This document shows, in pieces, positions 31,007 through 38,880 of a DNA stretch of 64,000 bases. This DNA is from an uncultured Oscillospiraceae bacterium (lineage in GTDB: Bacteria; Bacillota; Clostridia; Oscillospirales; Oscillospiraceae), in assembly GCA_934660965.1 (NCBI GenBank), contig CAKUIM010000002.1, forward strand, positions 67,560-131,559. Direction: 5' to 3'. Numbering within the stretch: position 1 is the stretch's first letter; every line of letters begins with the position of its first letter. The notes under the pieces were generated by a model. It saw nothing but the letters and a program-made list of their open reading frames with translations, had not been told where the DNA came from and did not search any database. The position numbers were made by a program, and so were the translations under genes.

Positions 31007-31930
31007 ATGAACCACATTTACGACGTGCTCATCCTGGGCGGAGGCCCCGCCGGCTACACCGCCGCCCTCTACTGCGCCCGCGCCGGTCTGGACACCCTGG
31101 TGGTGGAGCAGCTGTGCGCCGGCGGGCAGATGGCCCTCACCTTCCAGATCGACAACTACCCCGGCTTTGACGAGGGGGTGGACGGCTACACCCTGGGCGA
31201 AAGGATGCAGCGGGGCGCCCAGCGCTTCGGCGCGAAAACCGAGATGGCGGAGGTCTTTTCCGCTGAGCTTGCGGCGCCGGTGAAGGTGCTGCACACCAGC
31301 AGCGGCAACTTTTCCGGCCGCAGCGTCATTCTCGCCACCGGCGCCCGGCCCCGGAAGCTGGGCCTGCCCGGGGAGGACACCTTCCTTGGCCGGGGAGTAC
31401 ACTACTGCGCCTCCTGCGACGGCATGGCCTACCGGGGCAAGACCGCGGCGGTGGTGGGAGGCGGCAACTCGGCGGCGGCAGACGCGCTGCTGCTCTCCCG
31501 GGTGTGCGAAACGGTGCACCTCATCCACCGGCGGGACACGCTGCGCGCCGACGCCGCCAGCGCAAAGGCCCTTGCCGCCGCCCCCAATGTGAAGCTGCAT
31601 CTGGAGTACACCATCGCGGGCATCACCGCCGAGGGCGGCCGCTTTGCCGGCGTGACGCTCAGGGACGTGCGCAGCGGGGCGCGCCTGGCCCTCCCCTGCG
31701 ACGGGCTTTTTGTGAGCATCGGCCGGGAGCCGGTGACGGAGCCTTTCGCCGGCCAGGTGGAGACGGCCCAGGGGGGCTATGTGGCGGCTGACGAGTCCAC
31801 CCGCACCAGTCTGCCCGGGGTGTTCGCCGCCGGGGACGTGCGCGCCAAGGCGGTGCGCCAGATCGTCACCGCCGCCGCCGACGGCGCTGTGGCCGCCCAC
31901 TACGTCTCAGAGTATCTCGCCGGAGTGTGA
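31007..31930 (+). CDS. trxB: Thioredoxin reductase
   Basis: 307-residue FAD/NADPH flavoprotein. FAD-binding motif LILGGGPAGYTAALYCARAG, redox-active CASCDG (Cys134, Cys137, where many TrxBs have CATC), NADPH motif VVGGGNSAAADAL, and the FAD site GVFAAGDVRAKAVRQIVTAAADGAVAA. GGAAAGGAGG precedes the ATG. The NADPH-site basic residues read HRRD. Function: reduces the adjacent thioredoxin. Confidence 0.94.
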   Translation: MNHIYDVLILGGGPAGYTAALYCARAGLDTLVVEQLCAGGQMALTFQIDNYPGFDEGVDGYTLGERMQRGAQRFGAKTEMAEVFSAELAAPVKVLHTSSGNFSGRSVILATGARPRKLGLPGEDTFLGRGVHYCASCDGMAYRGKTAAVVGGGNSAAADALLLSRVCETVHLIHRRDTLRADAASAKALAAAPNVKLHLEYTIAGITAEGGRFAGVTLRDVRSGARLALPCDGLFVSIGREPVTEPFAGQVETAQGGYVAADESTRTSLPGVFAAGDVRAKAVRQIVTAAADGAVAAHYVSEYLAGV

Positions 31931-31960
31931 GGCGGCAGACCGCCGGCCCGAATATGCAGA

Positions 31961-32002
31961 AACCCCCTCGCCCTCCCGAATGGGAGGGCGAGGGGGTTTT
32001 TC
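31961..32002. terminator. Terminator between trxB and glyS
   Basis: A 17-bp stem AACCCCCTCGCCCTCCC/GGGAGGGCGAGGGGGTT, then TTT. Strong for trxB. On the minus strand only the AA pairs supply T's, so it is weaker for glyS. Confidence 0.9.
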
Positions 32003-32059
32003 ATCCTGTCGGGAGGGCGGCGGCCGCAGATTGCGCGTCTCGCCTCCAAAAAAGCCTAT

Positions 32060-33481
32060 TTAAAACGCTACTTTCTCGTCCAGCCAAGCCTTGAGCTCGG
32101 AAATGGGCACTCTGACCTGCTCCATGGTGTCGCGGTCGCGGATGGTGACGGCGTGGTCGGCCTCCTCCGTGTCGCTGCCCACGGTCTGGAAGTCCACGGT
32201 GATGCAGTAGGGGGTGCCCACCTCGTCCTGGCGGCGGTAGCGCTTGCCGATGGAGCCGGCGTCGTCATAGTCCACCATGAAGTATTTGGACAGCTCCGCC
32301 TGAATCTCCCGGCCCTTGTCGGCGAGCTTCTTCGAGAGGGGCAGCACCGCCGCCTTGAAGGGGGCCAGGGCCGGGTGGAGGCGCAGGACGGTGCGCACGT
32401 CGTTCTTCGCCTCGTCCACCACCTCCTCGTCGTAGGCGTCGCACAGCACGGCCAGCACAGAGCGCTCTACGCCCAGGGACGGCTCGATGACGTAGGGGAT
32501 ATAGTGCTCGTTGCGCTCCTGGTCGAAGTAGGTCAGGTCCTTGCCGGAGGTGGTCTGGTGCTGGTTGAGGTCGTAATCGGTGCGGTCGGCCACGCCCCAC
32601 AGCTCGCCCCAGCCGAAGGGGAAGAGGAACTCGAAGTCGGTGGTGGCCTTGGAGTAGAAGCACAGCTCCTCCGGGTCATGGTCGCGCAGGCGCAGGTTCT
32701 CGTCCTTCAGGCCGATGGACAGCAGCCACTGGTGGCAGAAATTGCGCCAGTACTGGAACCACTCCAGGTCGGTGCCCGGCTGGCAGAAGAACTCCAGCTC
32801 CATCTGCTCGAACTCCCGCACGCGGAAGATGAAGTTGCCCGGGGTAATCTCGTTGCGGAAGCTCTTGCCGATCTGGCCGATGCCGAAGGGCAGCTTGCGC
32901 CGGGTGGTGCGCTGAACGTTGACGAAGTTGGTGAAGATGCCCTGGGCGGTCTCGGGGCGGAGATAAACAGTGTTCTTCGCGTCCTCGGTGACGCCCTGGA
33001 AGGTCTTGAACATGAGGTTGAACTGGCGGATGTCGGTGAAGTTGTGCTTGCCGCAGGTGGGGCAGGGGATCTCGTGCTCGTCCACAAAGGCCTTCATCTC
33101 CTGCTGGGAGAAGGCGTCGATGGGCTTGGGCAGCGTGTAGCCGGTCTGGGCGCACCAGTCCTCGATGACCTTATCGGCGCGGAAGCGCTCGTGGCACTCC
33201 CGGCAGTCCATCAGCGGGTCGGAGAAGCCGGCCAGATGGCCGGAGGCCACCCAGGTCTGGGGGTTCATGAGGATGGCGGCATCCAGCCCCACGTTGTAGG
33301 GGTTCTCCTGGACGAACTTCTTCCACCAGGCGCGCTTGACATTGTTCTTGAGCTCCACGCCCAGGGGGCCGTAGTCCCAGGTATTGGCAAGGCCGCCGTA
33401 GATCTCGCTGCCGGCGAAGATAAAGCCCCGGCCCTTGCAGAGGTTGACGATCTTGTCCATGGTCTTTTCCGTGTTTTTCAT
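32060..33481 (-). CDS. glyS: Glycyl-tRNA synthetase (single-chain, dimeric type)
   Basis: 473-residue class II synthetase of the alpha2 type. It starts MDKIVNLCKGRGFIFAGSEIYGGLANTWDYGPLGVELK, contains the class II motif 2 region IGKSFRNEITPGNFIFRVREFEQMELEFFC and motif 3 near PSLGVERSVLAVLCDAY, and ends in an anticodon-binding domain (APFKAAVLPLSKKLADKGREIQAEL). A GAAGGAG site precedes ATG 33481. It lies 37 bases behind an acyltransferase gene that itself follows a T-box leader, so it is probably under T-box control through that gene. Confidence 0.95.
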   Translation of the reverse strand: MKNTEKTMDKIVNLCKGRGFIFAGSEIYGGLANTWDYGPLGVELKNNVKRAWWKKFVQENPYNVGLDAAILMNPQTWVASGHLAGFSDPLMDCRECHERFRADKVIEDWCAQTGYTLPKPIDAFSQQEMKAFVDEHEIPCPTCGKHNFTDIRQFNLMFKTFQGVTEDAKNTVYLRPETAQGIFTNFVNVQRTTRRKLPFGIGQIGKSFRNEITPGNFIFRVREFEQMELEFFCQPGTDLEWFQYWRNFCHQWLLSIGLKDENLRLRDHDPEELCFYSKATTDFEFLFPFGWGELWGVADRTDYDLNQHQTTSGKDLTYFDQERNEHYIPYVIEPSLGVERSVLAVLCDAYDEEVVDEAKNDVRTVLRLHPALAPFKAAVLPLSKKLADKGREIQAELSKYFMVDYDDAGSIGKRYRRQDEVGTPYCITVDFQTVGSDTEEADHAVTIRDRDTMEQVRVPISELKAWLDEKVAF

Positions 33482-33518
33482 ACGAACACTCCTTCAAAAG
33501 AAATGGTTTTCCCTGTTT

Positions 33519-34553
33519 TTATATGAGATATCGGTTTGCGATGGGGATACGGCACAAAACGGCATACACAAGGCCGCCCAGCAGCAGGATGAGGGCCGTG
33601 ACCGCCGGGATGAGCAGCGCCGGGATGGCCTGGGCCGTAATGCCGGCGTCCCGCAGGGCATAAAGGAAAAATACATGCACCAGATAGACGCAGAAGGACG
33701 CCTTTGCCCCGCGTGCCAGCGCCCGCCGCAGCCGCGGCTTCCACCCCGCGCCCCGCAGCGCCAGCAGCCCGAACAGCCCCGCCGCCATGAGCATGGGGCC
33801 AGGGGACCAGCCCTGCCAGAAAATTTCGGACAGCGCCCCGGCGCGGATGCTGGCCGCCGCCCCGCCGCCCAGGGTAAGCCCCAGGCCCAGCGCAAAGGCA
33901 AGCGCGAAATACCGCCGGGGAATCTCTCCGCCGTACTCTAAGAGATACCAGCCCAGCACCCCGCAGCCGATGGAGGCCCACCCCGCCGGCAGCAGCCACC
34001 AGGCGGTGACCACCCCCGCCAGAGAGAAGGGCCAGAAATAGCGCAGCAGCGGGAACAGCACGCCGCACACCGCCCACACCGCCAGGGCATATTCCGCCTC
34101 CCGCCGGGATGCGGCGCGGACAAAGGCGCGGGTTACGGGCAGACACACATATACCAGCAGCAGGATGTGCAGAAAATAGAGGTGAAACTCATGGTGGAAG
34201 AGCAGCGTGTGCTTCACAGCCTCCCAAAGCCCCCGGGGAGTGAGGCCGCCGTCCTGAATCAGGGCGTACACCCGGTAAAAAAAGGCCCAGAACAGCAGCG
34301 CAAGCAAAATCCGCAGGATATTGTGCCCATATAGCCGCCGCAGCGGGATGTCCCGCCGGAGCATCAGCGCCCCGCTGCACAGGAAGAACAAAGGCACCGC
34401 GGCGCGCACAAGGCTCCCCCACACAAAGGCGCTCCACCAGGCCGCCCCCTCCGGCGCGAGCGCAAGGCACGGGGCCGTCACATGGATCGTTACCACCATA
34501 GCGATGGCAAGGCACCGCAGGGCGTCCAGCCCCGCGCTGCGCTCTTCCGGCAT
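33519..34553 (-). CDS. Acyltransferase-3 family membrane protein
   Basis: 344-residue integral membrane protein with about ten hydrophobic segments. The opening GLDALRCLAIAMVVTIHV (conserved Arg and His of the family) and CSGALMLRRD are hallmarks of acyltransferase-3/OatA-type O-acyltransferases, which acetylate envelope sugars. ATG 34553 is used since GGGGGAG lies ~9 bases before it; an ATG at 34571 sits against the T-box terminator. It stands between a T-box and glyS, an unusual placement. Substrate unknown. Confidence 0.82.
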   Translation of the reverse strand: MPEERSAGLDALRCLAIAMVVTIHVTAPCLALAPEGAAWWSAFVWGSLVRAAVPLFFLCSGALMLRRDIPLRRLYGHNILRILLALLFWAFFYRVYALIQDGGLTPRGLWEAVKHTLLFHHEFHLYFLHILLLVYVCLPVTRAFVRAASRREAEYALAVWAVCGVLFPLLRYFWPFSLAGVVTAWWLLPAGWASIGCGVLGWYLLEYGGEIPRRYFALAFALGLGLTLGGGAAASIRAGALSEIFWQGWSPGPMLMAAGLFGLLALRGAGWKPRLRRALARGAKASFCVYLVHVFFLYALRDAGITAQAIPALLIPAVTALILLLGGLVYAVLCRIPIANRYLI

Positions 34554-34574
34554 ATCCGCACACTCCCCCATACA

Positions 34575-34813
34575 ATAAAAAACGCCCCGAGCCGCATACT
34601 GGCTCAGGGCGAATCAAACGATCCGCGGTCCCACCTGACTTCGGGCACTGCCCGCACTCTGCTCCGATAACGGCGGAGGGCCGGCAGCCCATTTCCGGGC
34701 CGCTGCTCCAAGGGGCCTTCCCGCCTGCCGCGGCCGGAGCTTGCACCGTCCGCTCCGTCTCTGCATGTCCGCCGACAAGGGTACTTGTCCTTTTCCCTGC
34801 ATTTACTTTCGTT
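34575..34813 (-). promoter_or_regulatory. T-box riboswitch leader
   Basis: On the minus strand the leader contains the T-box core AGGTGGGACCGCGGA (about 34637-34623; consensus AGGGTGGNACCGCG), several upstream stem-loops (for example GACAAG/CTTGTC and GGAGC/GCTCC), and downstream an 11-bp terminator CGCCCTGAGCC/GGCTCGGGGCG with TTTTTT. The UGGN element reads TGGG, which would accept a discriminator C73 or, by wobble, U73 (the tRNA-Gly base). The specifier codon could not be placed with certainty; a GGC lies right after the first stem. Confidence 0.85.
34582..34611 (-). terminator. T-box regulatory terminator
   Basis: Arms 34611-34601 and 34592-34582, loop AGTATGC, followed on the minus strand by TTTTTT. 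It is the default-off structure of the T-box. Confidence 0.88.
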
Positions 34814-34842
34814 ACTCTACCATGTTTCCCCTCGGTTGTCAA
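34814..34842 (-). promoter_or_regulatory. Promoter of the T-box-acyltransferase-glyS unit
   Basis: Minus strand TTGACA (34842-34837), 17-bp spacer, TAGAGT (34819-34814). Confidence 0.82.
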
Positions 34843-34926
34843 GCGCGCCCGCATGCCGCCCCCAAGCGCTTCAAAATGCTGCTCACCGTGATTTTCTAAG
34901 GACTTTCCCCGCCCGGCGGGGTAAAC

Positions 34927-34987
34927 AAAGATTCACAAAAGATTCACACCCGGCACATTGACGGCCACCCCCTCCCTGGAGTATGAT
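34927..34987 (+). promoter_or_regulatory. Promoter with perfect 11-bp tandem direct repeat
   Basis: AAAGATTCACA occurs twice head to tail (34927-34937, 34938-34948). It is followed by TTGACG (34958-34963), an 18-bp spacer and TATGAT (34982-34987). The repeat period of 11 bp just upstream of -35 is typical of OmpR/PhoB-type activators. Confidence 0.72.
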
Positions 34988-35015
34988 AAGAAAAAACCTT
35001 GGGAGGCCGTTTGGC

Positions 35016-35975
35016 ATGAAAAAAGGAACGAAGCTGGGCCTTTTGGGCCTGGCCGCCGGCGTAGGCACGCTGGGCAGCGCCGCCGCAGTGAACAACGGGC
35101 TCTATGCTCTTTATAATCAGGTCGTCACCCCCGCTCCCCGTGACCCGGCCAAGGAAAAGGACGAGCCCGCCGCCCAGCACGAGGGCCGGCTGTGGGCCCG
35201 GGCCGGGGAGGGCTTCCAGTCCGCCACCATCCAGTCGGTGGACGGCTATGCCCTTTGGGCCGCCGTGGTCCCCGCCGCGAAGGAGACCCACCGCTGGGTC
35301 ATCTGCATGCATGGCTTCAACGAGACCCACGAGGCCATGGGCGTCTACGGCAAGCGCTTCCACGAGCAGGGCTGGAACGTGCTGCTGCCCGACCAGCGCT
35401 GCTACGGCAGCAGCGAGGGCAACTATGTCTCCTGGGGCTTCCAGGAGCGGCTGGATTTGGTCAGCTGGATCTCCTACGTCACCCGGCGGGATGCCGACGC
35501 CCAGATTCTGCTGCTGGGCGTATCCATGGGCGCGGCCACGGTGCTCATGGCCACCGGCGGTGCCCTGCCCCGGAACGTGAAGGCCGCCGTGTCCGACTGC
35601 GCCTATTCCTCCATCGAGTCTGAAATCCGCCACGTCATCAGCACGTTCCACATCAAGGGCAGCCGCATCCCCGCGGTGATGCACGGCCCCGCCTTCTCCA
35701 TGCTGCGCAAGACCATCCTGCGCAAGACGGATTTCGACCTGCGCACCGTCTCCCCCATCGACGCCGTGCGCAATTCCCAGACCCCCACCCTTTTCATCCA
35801 CGGCGTGGAGGACACCTTTGTCCCCGCCCAGATGATGAGCAAGCTCTACCAGGCCGCCAAGTGCCCCAAGAGCTTTTTGTGGATTCCCGGCGCCGTCCAC
35901 ACCACCGCCGTGGGCACCGACCCGGAGCTCTACTGGGCCACGGTAGACACCTTCATCGGCGGGTATTTCGAGTAA
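35016..35975 (+). CDS. Alpha/beta hydrolase (membrane-anchored)
   Basis: 319-residue hydrolase with a hydrophobic N-terminus (LGLLGLAAGVGTLGSAAAV) that is probably a signal anchor. Catalytic features: the oxyanion-hole region CMHGFNETH, nucleophile elbow GVSMGAATV (Ser), acid in HGVEDTFVP (Asp) and His in PGAVHTTAV. ATG 35016 follows GGGAGG; the ATG at 34983 overlaps the promoter -10 and cannot be used. Such proteins resemble Bem46/YtaP-like hydrolases of unknown substrate. A direct-repeat promoter suggests response-regulator control. Confidence 0.87.
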   Translation: MKKGTKLGLLGLAAGVGTLGSAAAVNNGLYALYNQVVTPAPRDPAKEKDEPAAQHEGRLWARAGEGFQSATIQSVDGYALWAAVVPAAKETHRWVICMHGFNETHEAMGVYGKRFHEQGWNVLLPDQRCYGSSEGNYVSWGFQERLDLVSWISYVTRRDADAQILLLGVSMGAATVLMATGGALPRNVKAAVSDCAYSSIESEIRHVISTFHIKGSRIPAVMHGPAFSMLRKTILRKTDFDLRTVSPIDAVRNSQTPTLFIHGVEDTFVPAQMMSKLYQAAKCPKSFLWIPGAVHTTAVGTDPELYWATVDTFIGGYFE

Positions 35976-35991
35976 CCGCAAGTATAGATGC

Positions 35992-36026
35992 AAAAGCCGC
36001 CCCGGCTGCGCCGGGGCGGCTTTTTG
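35992..36026. terminator. Bidirectional terminator between hydrolase and asnS
   Basis: A 15-bp stem AAAAGCCGCCCCGGC/GCCGGGGCGGCTTTT with a 3-base loop. Good for the plus strand; on the minus strand it ends in TTTTGC. Confidence 0.92.
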
Positions 36027-36087
36027 ATAGAACCCCCGACGCGGAGCTGCCCGGCGGGGGCAGACACATCGGGGCCTGTTTTTCTTC

Positions 36088-37482
36088 TTAAAAATCTGCG
36101 TTGCCCACCGTGCGGGGATGCAGCTCCACGTCGCGGATGTTGGATACGCCGGTGAGGTACATCACCATCCGCTCGAAGCCCAGGCCGAATCCGGCATGGC
36201 GGCAGGAACCATAGCGGCGCAGGTCGAGATACCACCAGTAGTCCTTGGGGTCAAGGCCCAACTCGGCCATACGCGCCTCCAGCACGTCCAGCCGCTCCTC
36301 ACGCTGGGAGCCGCCGATGATCTCGCCGATGCCGGGCACCAGGCAGTCGGCGGCGGCCACGGTCTTGCCGTCGTCATTCAGGCGCATATAGAACGCCTTG
36401 ATCTCCTTAGGGTAGTCGGTGACGAACACGGGCTTTTTGTACACCTGCTCGGTGAGGAAGCGCTCGTGCTCGGTCTGGAGGTCGCAGCCCCACTCCACCT
36501 TATAATCGAACTTGTCGTTATGGGCCTTGAGAATCTCCACCGCCTCGGTGTAGCTCACCCGGCCGAAGTCGGAGGTTGCCACGTGGCGCAGCCGCTCCAC
36601 AAGGCCCTTGTCCACGAAGGAGTTGAAAAAGGCCATCTCGTCCGGGCACTTATCCATCACATAGTTGATGATATACTTGATCATGTCCTCGGCCAGGTCC
36701 ATGTCGTCGTTGAGGTCGGCAAAGGCGATCTCCGGCTCGATCATCCAGAACTCGGCGGCGTGGCGCTGGGTGTTGGAGTTCTCCGCCCGGAAGGTGGGCC
36801 CGAAGGTGTAGACCGAGCCGAAGGCCATGGCGAAGTTCTCGCAGTTGAGCTGGCCGGACACGGTGAGGTTGGCCCGCTTGCCGAAGAAGTCCTTGGAGTA
36901 GTCCACGCTCCCGTCGGGCAGGCGGGGCGGATTGGCGATGTCAAGGGTGGTCACCTCGAACATCTCGCCGGCGCCCTCGCAGTCGGAGGCGGTGATGATG
37001 GGGGTGTGGACGTAGACAAAGCCCCGGTCCTGGAAGAAGCAGTGGATGGCGTGGGCCGCCACCGAGCGCACCCGGAACACCGCGGAAAAGAGGTTGGTGC
37101 GGGGGCGCAGATGCTGGATGGTGCGCAGATACTCCACCGAGTGGCGCTTTTTCTGAAGGGGATAGTCCGGGGTGGACGTCCCCTCCACCGCGATGGACGC
37201 CGCCTTGATCTCCAGAGGCTGCTTGGCCTGGGGGGTGAGCACCACGGTGCCGGTGACGATAAGGGCCGCGCCCACGTTCTGCCCGGCGATCTCCTTGTAG
37301 TTGTCCAGCACCCCCGCGTCCATGACCACCTGCAAATTCTTGAAGCAGGAGCCGTCGTTGAGCTCGATAAAGCCGAAGGTTTTCATATCCCGGATGGTGC
37401 GGGCCCAGCCCATCACCGTAACGGTCCGGCCGTCCAGGCGCTCGCCGTCGGCAAACACGCTGGCAATGGTGATACGATCCAT
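36088..37482 (-). CDS. asnS: Asparaginyl-tRNA synthetase
   Basis: 464-residue class IIb synthetase. The N-terminal OB-fold anticodon domain (GRTVTVMGWARTIRDMKTFGFIELNDGSCFKNLQVV) precedes the catalytic core. Motif 2 is FGPTFRAENSNTQRHAAEFWMIEPEIAF, and motif 3 is GFGLGFERMVMYLTG, where the family's AsnRS signature residues are visible. It ends exactly at the standard C-terminus (RDVELHPRTVGNADF). GAGGGGA precedes the ATG. Confidence 0.96.
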   Translation of the reverse strand: MDRITIASVFADGERLDGRTVTVMGWARTIRDMKTFGFIELNDGSCFKNLQVVMDAGVLDNYKEIAGQNVGAALIVTGTVVLTPQAKQPLEIKAASIAVEGTSTPDYPLQKKRHSVEYLRTIQHLRPRTNLFSAVFRVRSVAAHAIHCFFQDRGFVYVHTPIITASDCEGAGEMFEVTTLDIANPPRLPDGSVDYSKDFFGKRANLTVSGQLNCENFAMAFGSVYTFGPTFRAENSNTQRHAAEFWMIEPEIAFADLNDDMDLAEDMIKYIINYVMDKCPDEMAFFNSFVDKGLVERLRHVATSDFGRVSYTEAVEILKAHNDKFDYKVEWGCDLQTEHERFLTEQVYKKPVFVTDYPKEIKAFYMRLNDDGKTVAAADCLVPGIGEIIGGSQREERLDVLEARMAELGLDPKDYWWYLDLRRYGSCRHAGFGLGFERMVMYLTGVSNIRDVELHPRTVGNADF

Positions 37483-37552
37483 AGTCAGTCCCCTCTATTC
37501 TTTCAGCGATTCACGCCCCGGCCAAAGCCGCAGGGCGCGGATAGTCTGCTTT

Positions 37553-37580
37553 AGTATACCATTTTTCCCGGATTTTGCAA
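37553..37580 (-). promoter_or_regulatory. Promoter of asnS
   Basis: Minus strand TTGCAA (37580-37575), 16-bp spacer, TATACT (37558-37553). Confidence 0.6.
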
Positions 37581-37598
37581 GAGGCGGCAGGATTTCTC

Positions 37599-37628
37599 TT
37601 GACAAGGGGGCGGCTGGCATGCTATTCT
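37599..37628 (+). promoter_or_regulatory. Promoter of the DUF3793-flavodoxin genes
   Basis: TTGACA (37599-37604), 18-bp spacer, TATTCT (37623-37628). The first palindromic operator begins 10 bases downstream of the -10. Confidence 0.78.
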
Positions 37629-37637
37629 GTTTTTGCA

Positions 37638-37653
37638 GTTAGCATACGCTAAC
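37638..37653. promoter_or_regulatory. DtxR-type palindromic operator 1
   Basis: GTTAGC-ATAC-GCTAAC, a perfect 6-4-6 palindrome covering the transcription start, where a bound repressor would block RNA polymerase. Confidence 0.8.
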
Positions 37654-37686
37654 TAACGGCGACCCCGTTATTCTTTTTGCCCAGTA

Positions 37687-37702
37687 GTTAGCTTTTGCTA
37701 AC
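37687..37702. promoter_or_regulatory. DtxR-type palindromic operator 2
   Basis: GTTAGC-TTTT-GCTAAC, same arms as operator 1, centred 49 bp further on and 3 bases before the ribosome-binding site AGAAGGAGG. Confidence 0.8.
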
Positions 37703-37720
37703 CACCAGAAGGAGGCCCTC

Positions 37721-38281
37721 ATGGAACAAGCGGTACAACAGCTGGAGCGGGACCTGGTCTTCCACTGCGCCCCCTCCCTGTCCGGGCTCAAGCCGGCAGA
37801 CCTCATCTCCTGGCGGTGCGCCCGGCAGGGCGCCGGGGCGGTGCTTGCCCGCTACCGCGCCCTTTTGGAGGGCCGGGGGGTGTGCCTGCGCTTGCTGCGG
37901 CGCCGGGGCGGGCAGTACCTGCTGCTGGTGTACCGGCCGGAGCTGCTGCGCGCCCGCCTTGCCCGGCCGGAGGTGGCGCAGATGCTTGCCCGGGCGGGCT
38001 ACCCCGCCGGGATGGAGGCTATGCTGCGCACCCTTTCCCTGCGGCTGTCCGGCGAGGAGTTCCCCCACGAGATCGGGCTGTTCCTCGGCTATCCGCCGGA
38101 GGACGTGGAGGGGTTCTGCCGCAACAAGGGGCAGAACTGCAAGCTGTGCGGCCTGTGGAAGGTCTACGGCCGGGTGGACACGGCGGAAAAAATGTTCCGG
38201 CTGTACGCCCTGTGCCGGGAGCACCTCTATGGGCAGCTGGAGGCCGGAACCCCCTTCGCCCAGCTGCTGGAGGCGGTATGA
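37721..38281 (+). CDS. DUF3793 family protein
   Basis: 186-residue soluble protein of the DUF3793 family, recognised by EEFPHEIGLFLGYPPEDVEGFCRNKGQNCKLCGLWKVYG and its Cys residues. The function is not known; family members often stand beside flavodoxins and iron-regulated genes in Clostridia. Here two GTTAGC-N4-GCTAAC operators precede it and a flavodoxin follows 70 bases later, consistent with a metal-limitation response. Confidence 0.83.
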   Translation: MEQAVQQLERDLVFHCAPSLSGLKPADLISWRCARQGAGAVLARYRALLEGRGVCLRLLRRRGGQYLLLVYRPELLRARLARPEVAQMLARAGYPAGMEAMLRTLSLRLSGEEFPHEIGLFLGYPPEDVEGFCRNKGQNCKLCGLWKVYGRVDTAEKMFRLYALCREHLYGQLEAGTPFAQLLEAV

Positions 38282-38351
38282 CCTTCCCGGGCATTTCCCA
38301 GCGAATTTCTGAAAACAAAAAATCAATCTAACAAAACTGGAGGCAACAACA

Positions 38352-38780
38352 ATGAGCAAAGCAGCAGTTATCTACTGGTCCATGGGCGGCAACACCGAGG
38401 CTATGGCCTTCGCCGTGGCCCAGGGTGCCCAGGAGGCCGGCCTGGAGACCGACATCCGCCAGGTCAGTGAGATTACCCCCGAGCAGGCCCTTGCATACGA
38501 CGCCCTGGCCCTGGGCTGCCCGGCAATGGGCGCCGAGGTGCTGGAGGAGTCTGAATTCGAGCCCTTCTTCACCCGGCTGGAGGGCAGCCTGGGCGGCCGG
38601 AAGGTGGCCCTCTTCGGCTCCTACGGCTGGGGCGACGGCCAGTGGATGCGGGACTGGCAGGCGCGCGCCGAGGCCGCCGGCGCCCTTTTGTGCGGTGGCG
38701 AGGGCCTCATCGCCCACGAGGCGCCCGACGACGATGCCCTGGCCGCCTGCCGCGCCCTGGGCAGAAGTCTGGCCGAATAA
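38352..38780 (+). CDS. Flavodoxin
   Basis: 142-residue FMN protein. The phosphate loop is YWSMGGNTEAMA, the next FMN loop is ALGCPAMGAE, and the third segment is FGSYGWGDGQWMRDW. Short-chain flavodoxin length. It shares a transcript with the DUF3793 gene and, by the operators in front of that gene, is probably induced when metal (likely iron) is scarce, replacing ferredoxin. AACTGGAGG lies upstream of the ATG. Confidence 0.94.
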   Translation: MSKAAVIYWSMGGNTEAMAFAVAQGAQEAGLETDIRQVSEITPEQALAYDALALGCPAMGAEVLEESEFEPFFTRLEGSLGGRKVALFGSYGWGDGQWMRDWQARAEAAGALLCGGEGLIAHEAPDDDALAACRALGRSLAE

Positions 38781-38829
38781 CAGCGATTAATTCTCTCCCC
38801 TTTCGTCACCACAGGTCCTGACACGCAAA

Positions 38830-38867
38830 GAAGAAGCCTCACATGGCGCGCCATGCGAGGCTTCTTC
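38830..38867. terminator. Terminator between flavodoxin and kinase genes
   Basis: A long stem GAAGAAGCCTC.../...GAGGCTTCTTC with a self-complementary inner part, followed by GATTTTT. It serves the plus strand best. Confidence 0.85.
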
Positions 38868-38880
38868 GATTTTTATGGGT

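Noticed and set aside
37638..37702. Fur box
   Set aside because: The 6-4-6 GTTAGC/GCTAAC palindromes do not follow the GATAAT hexamer pattern of Fur; a DtxR-type site fits better.
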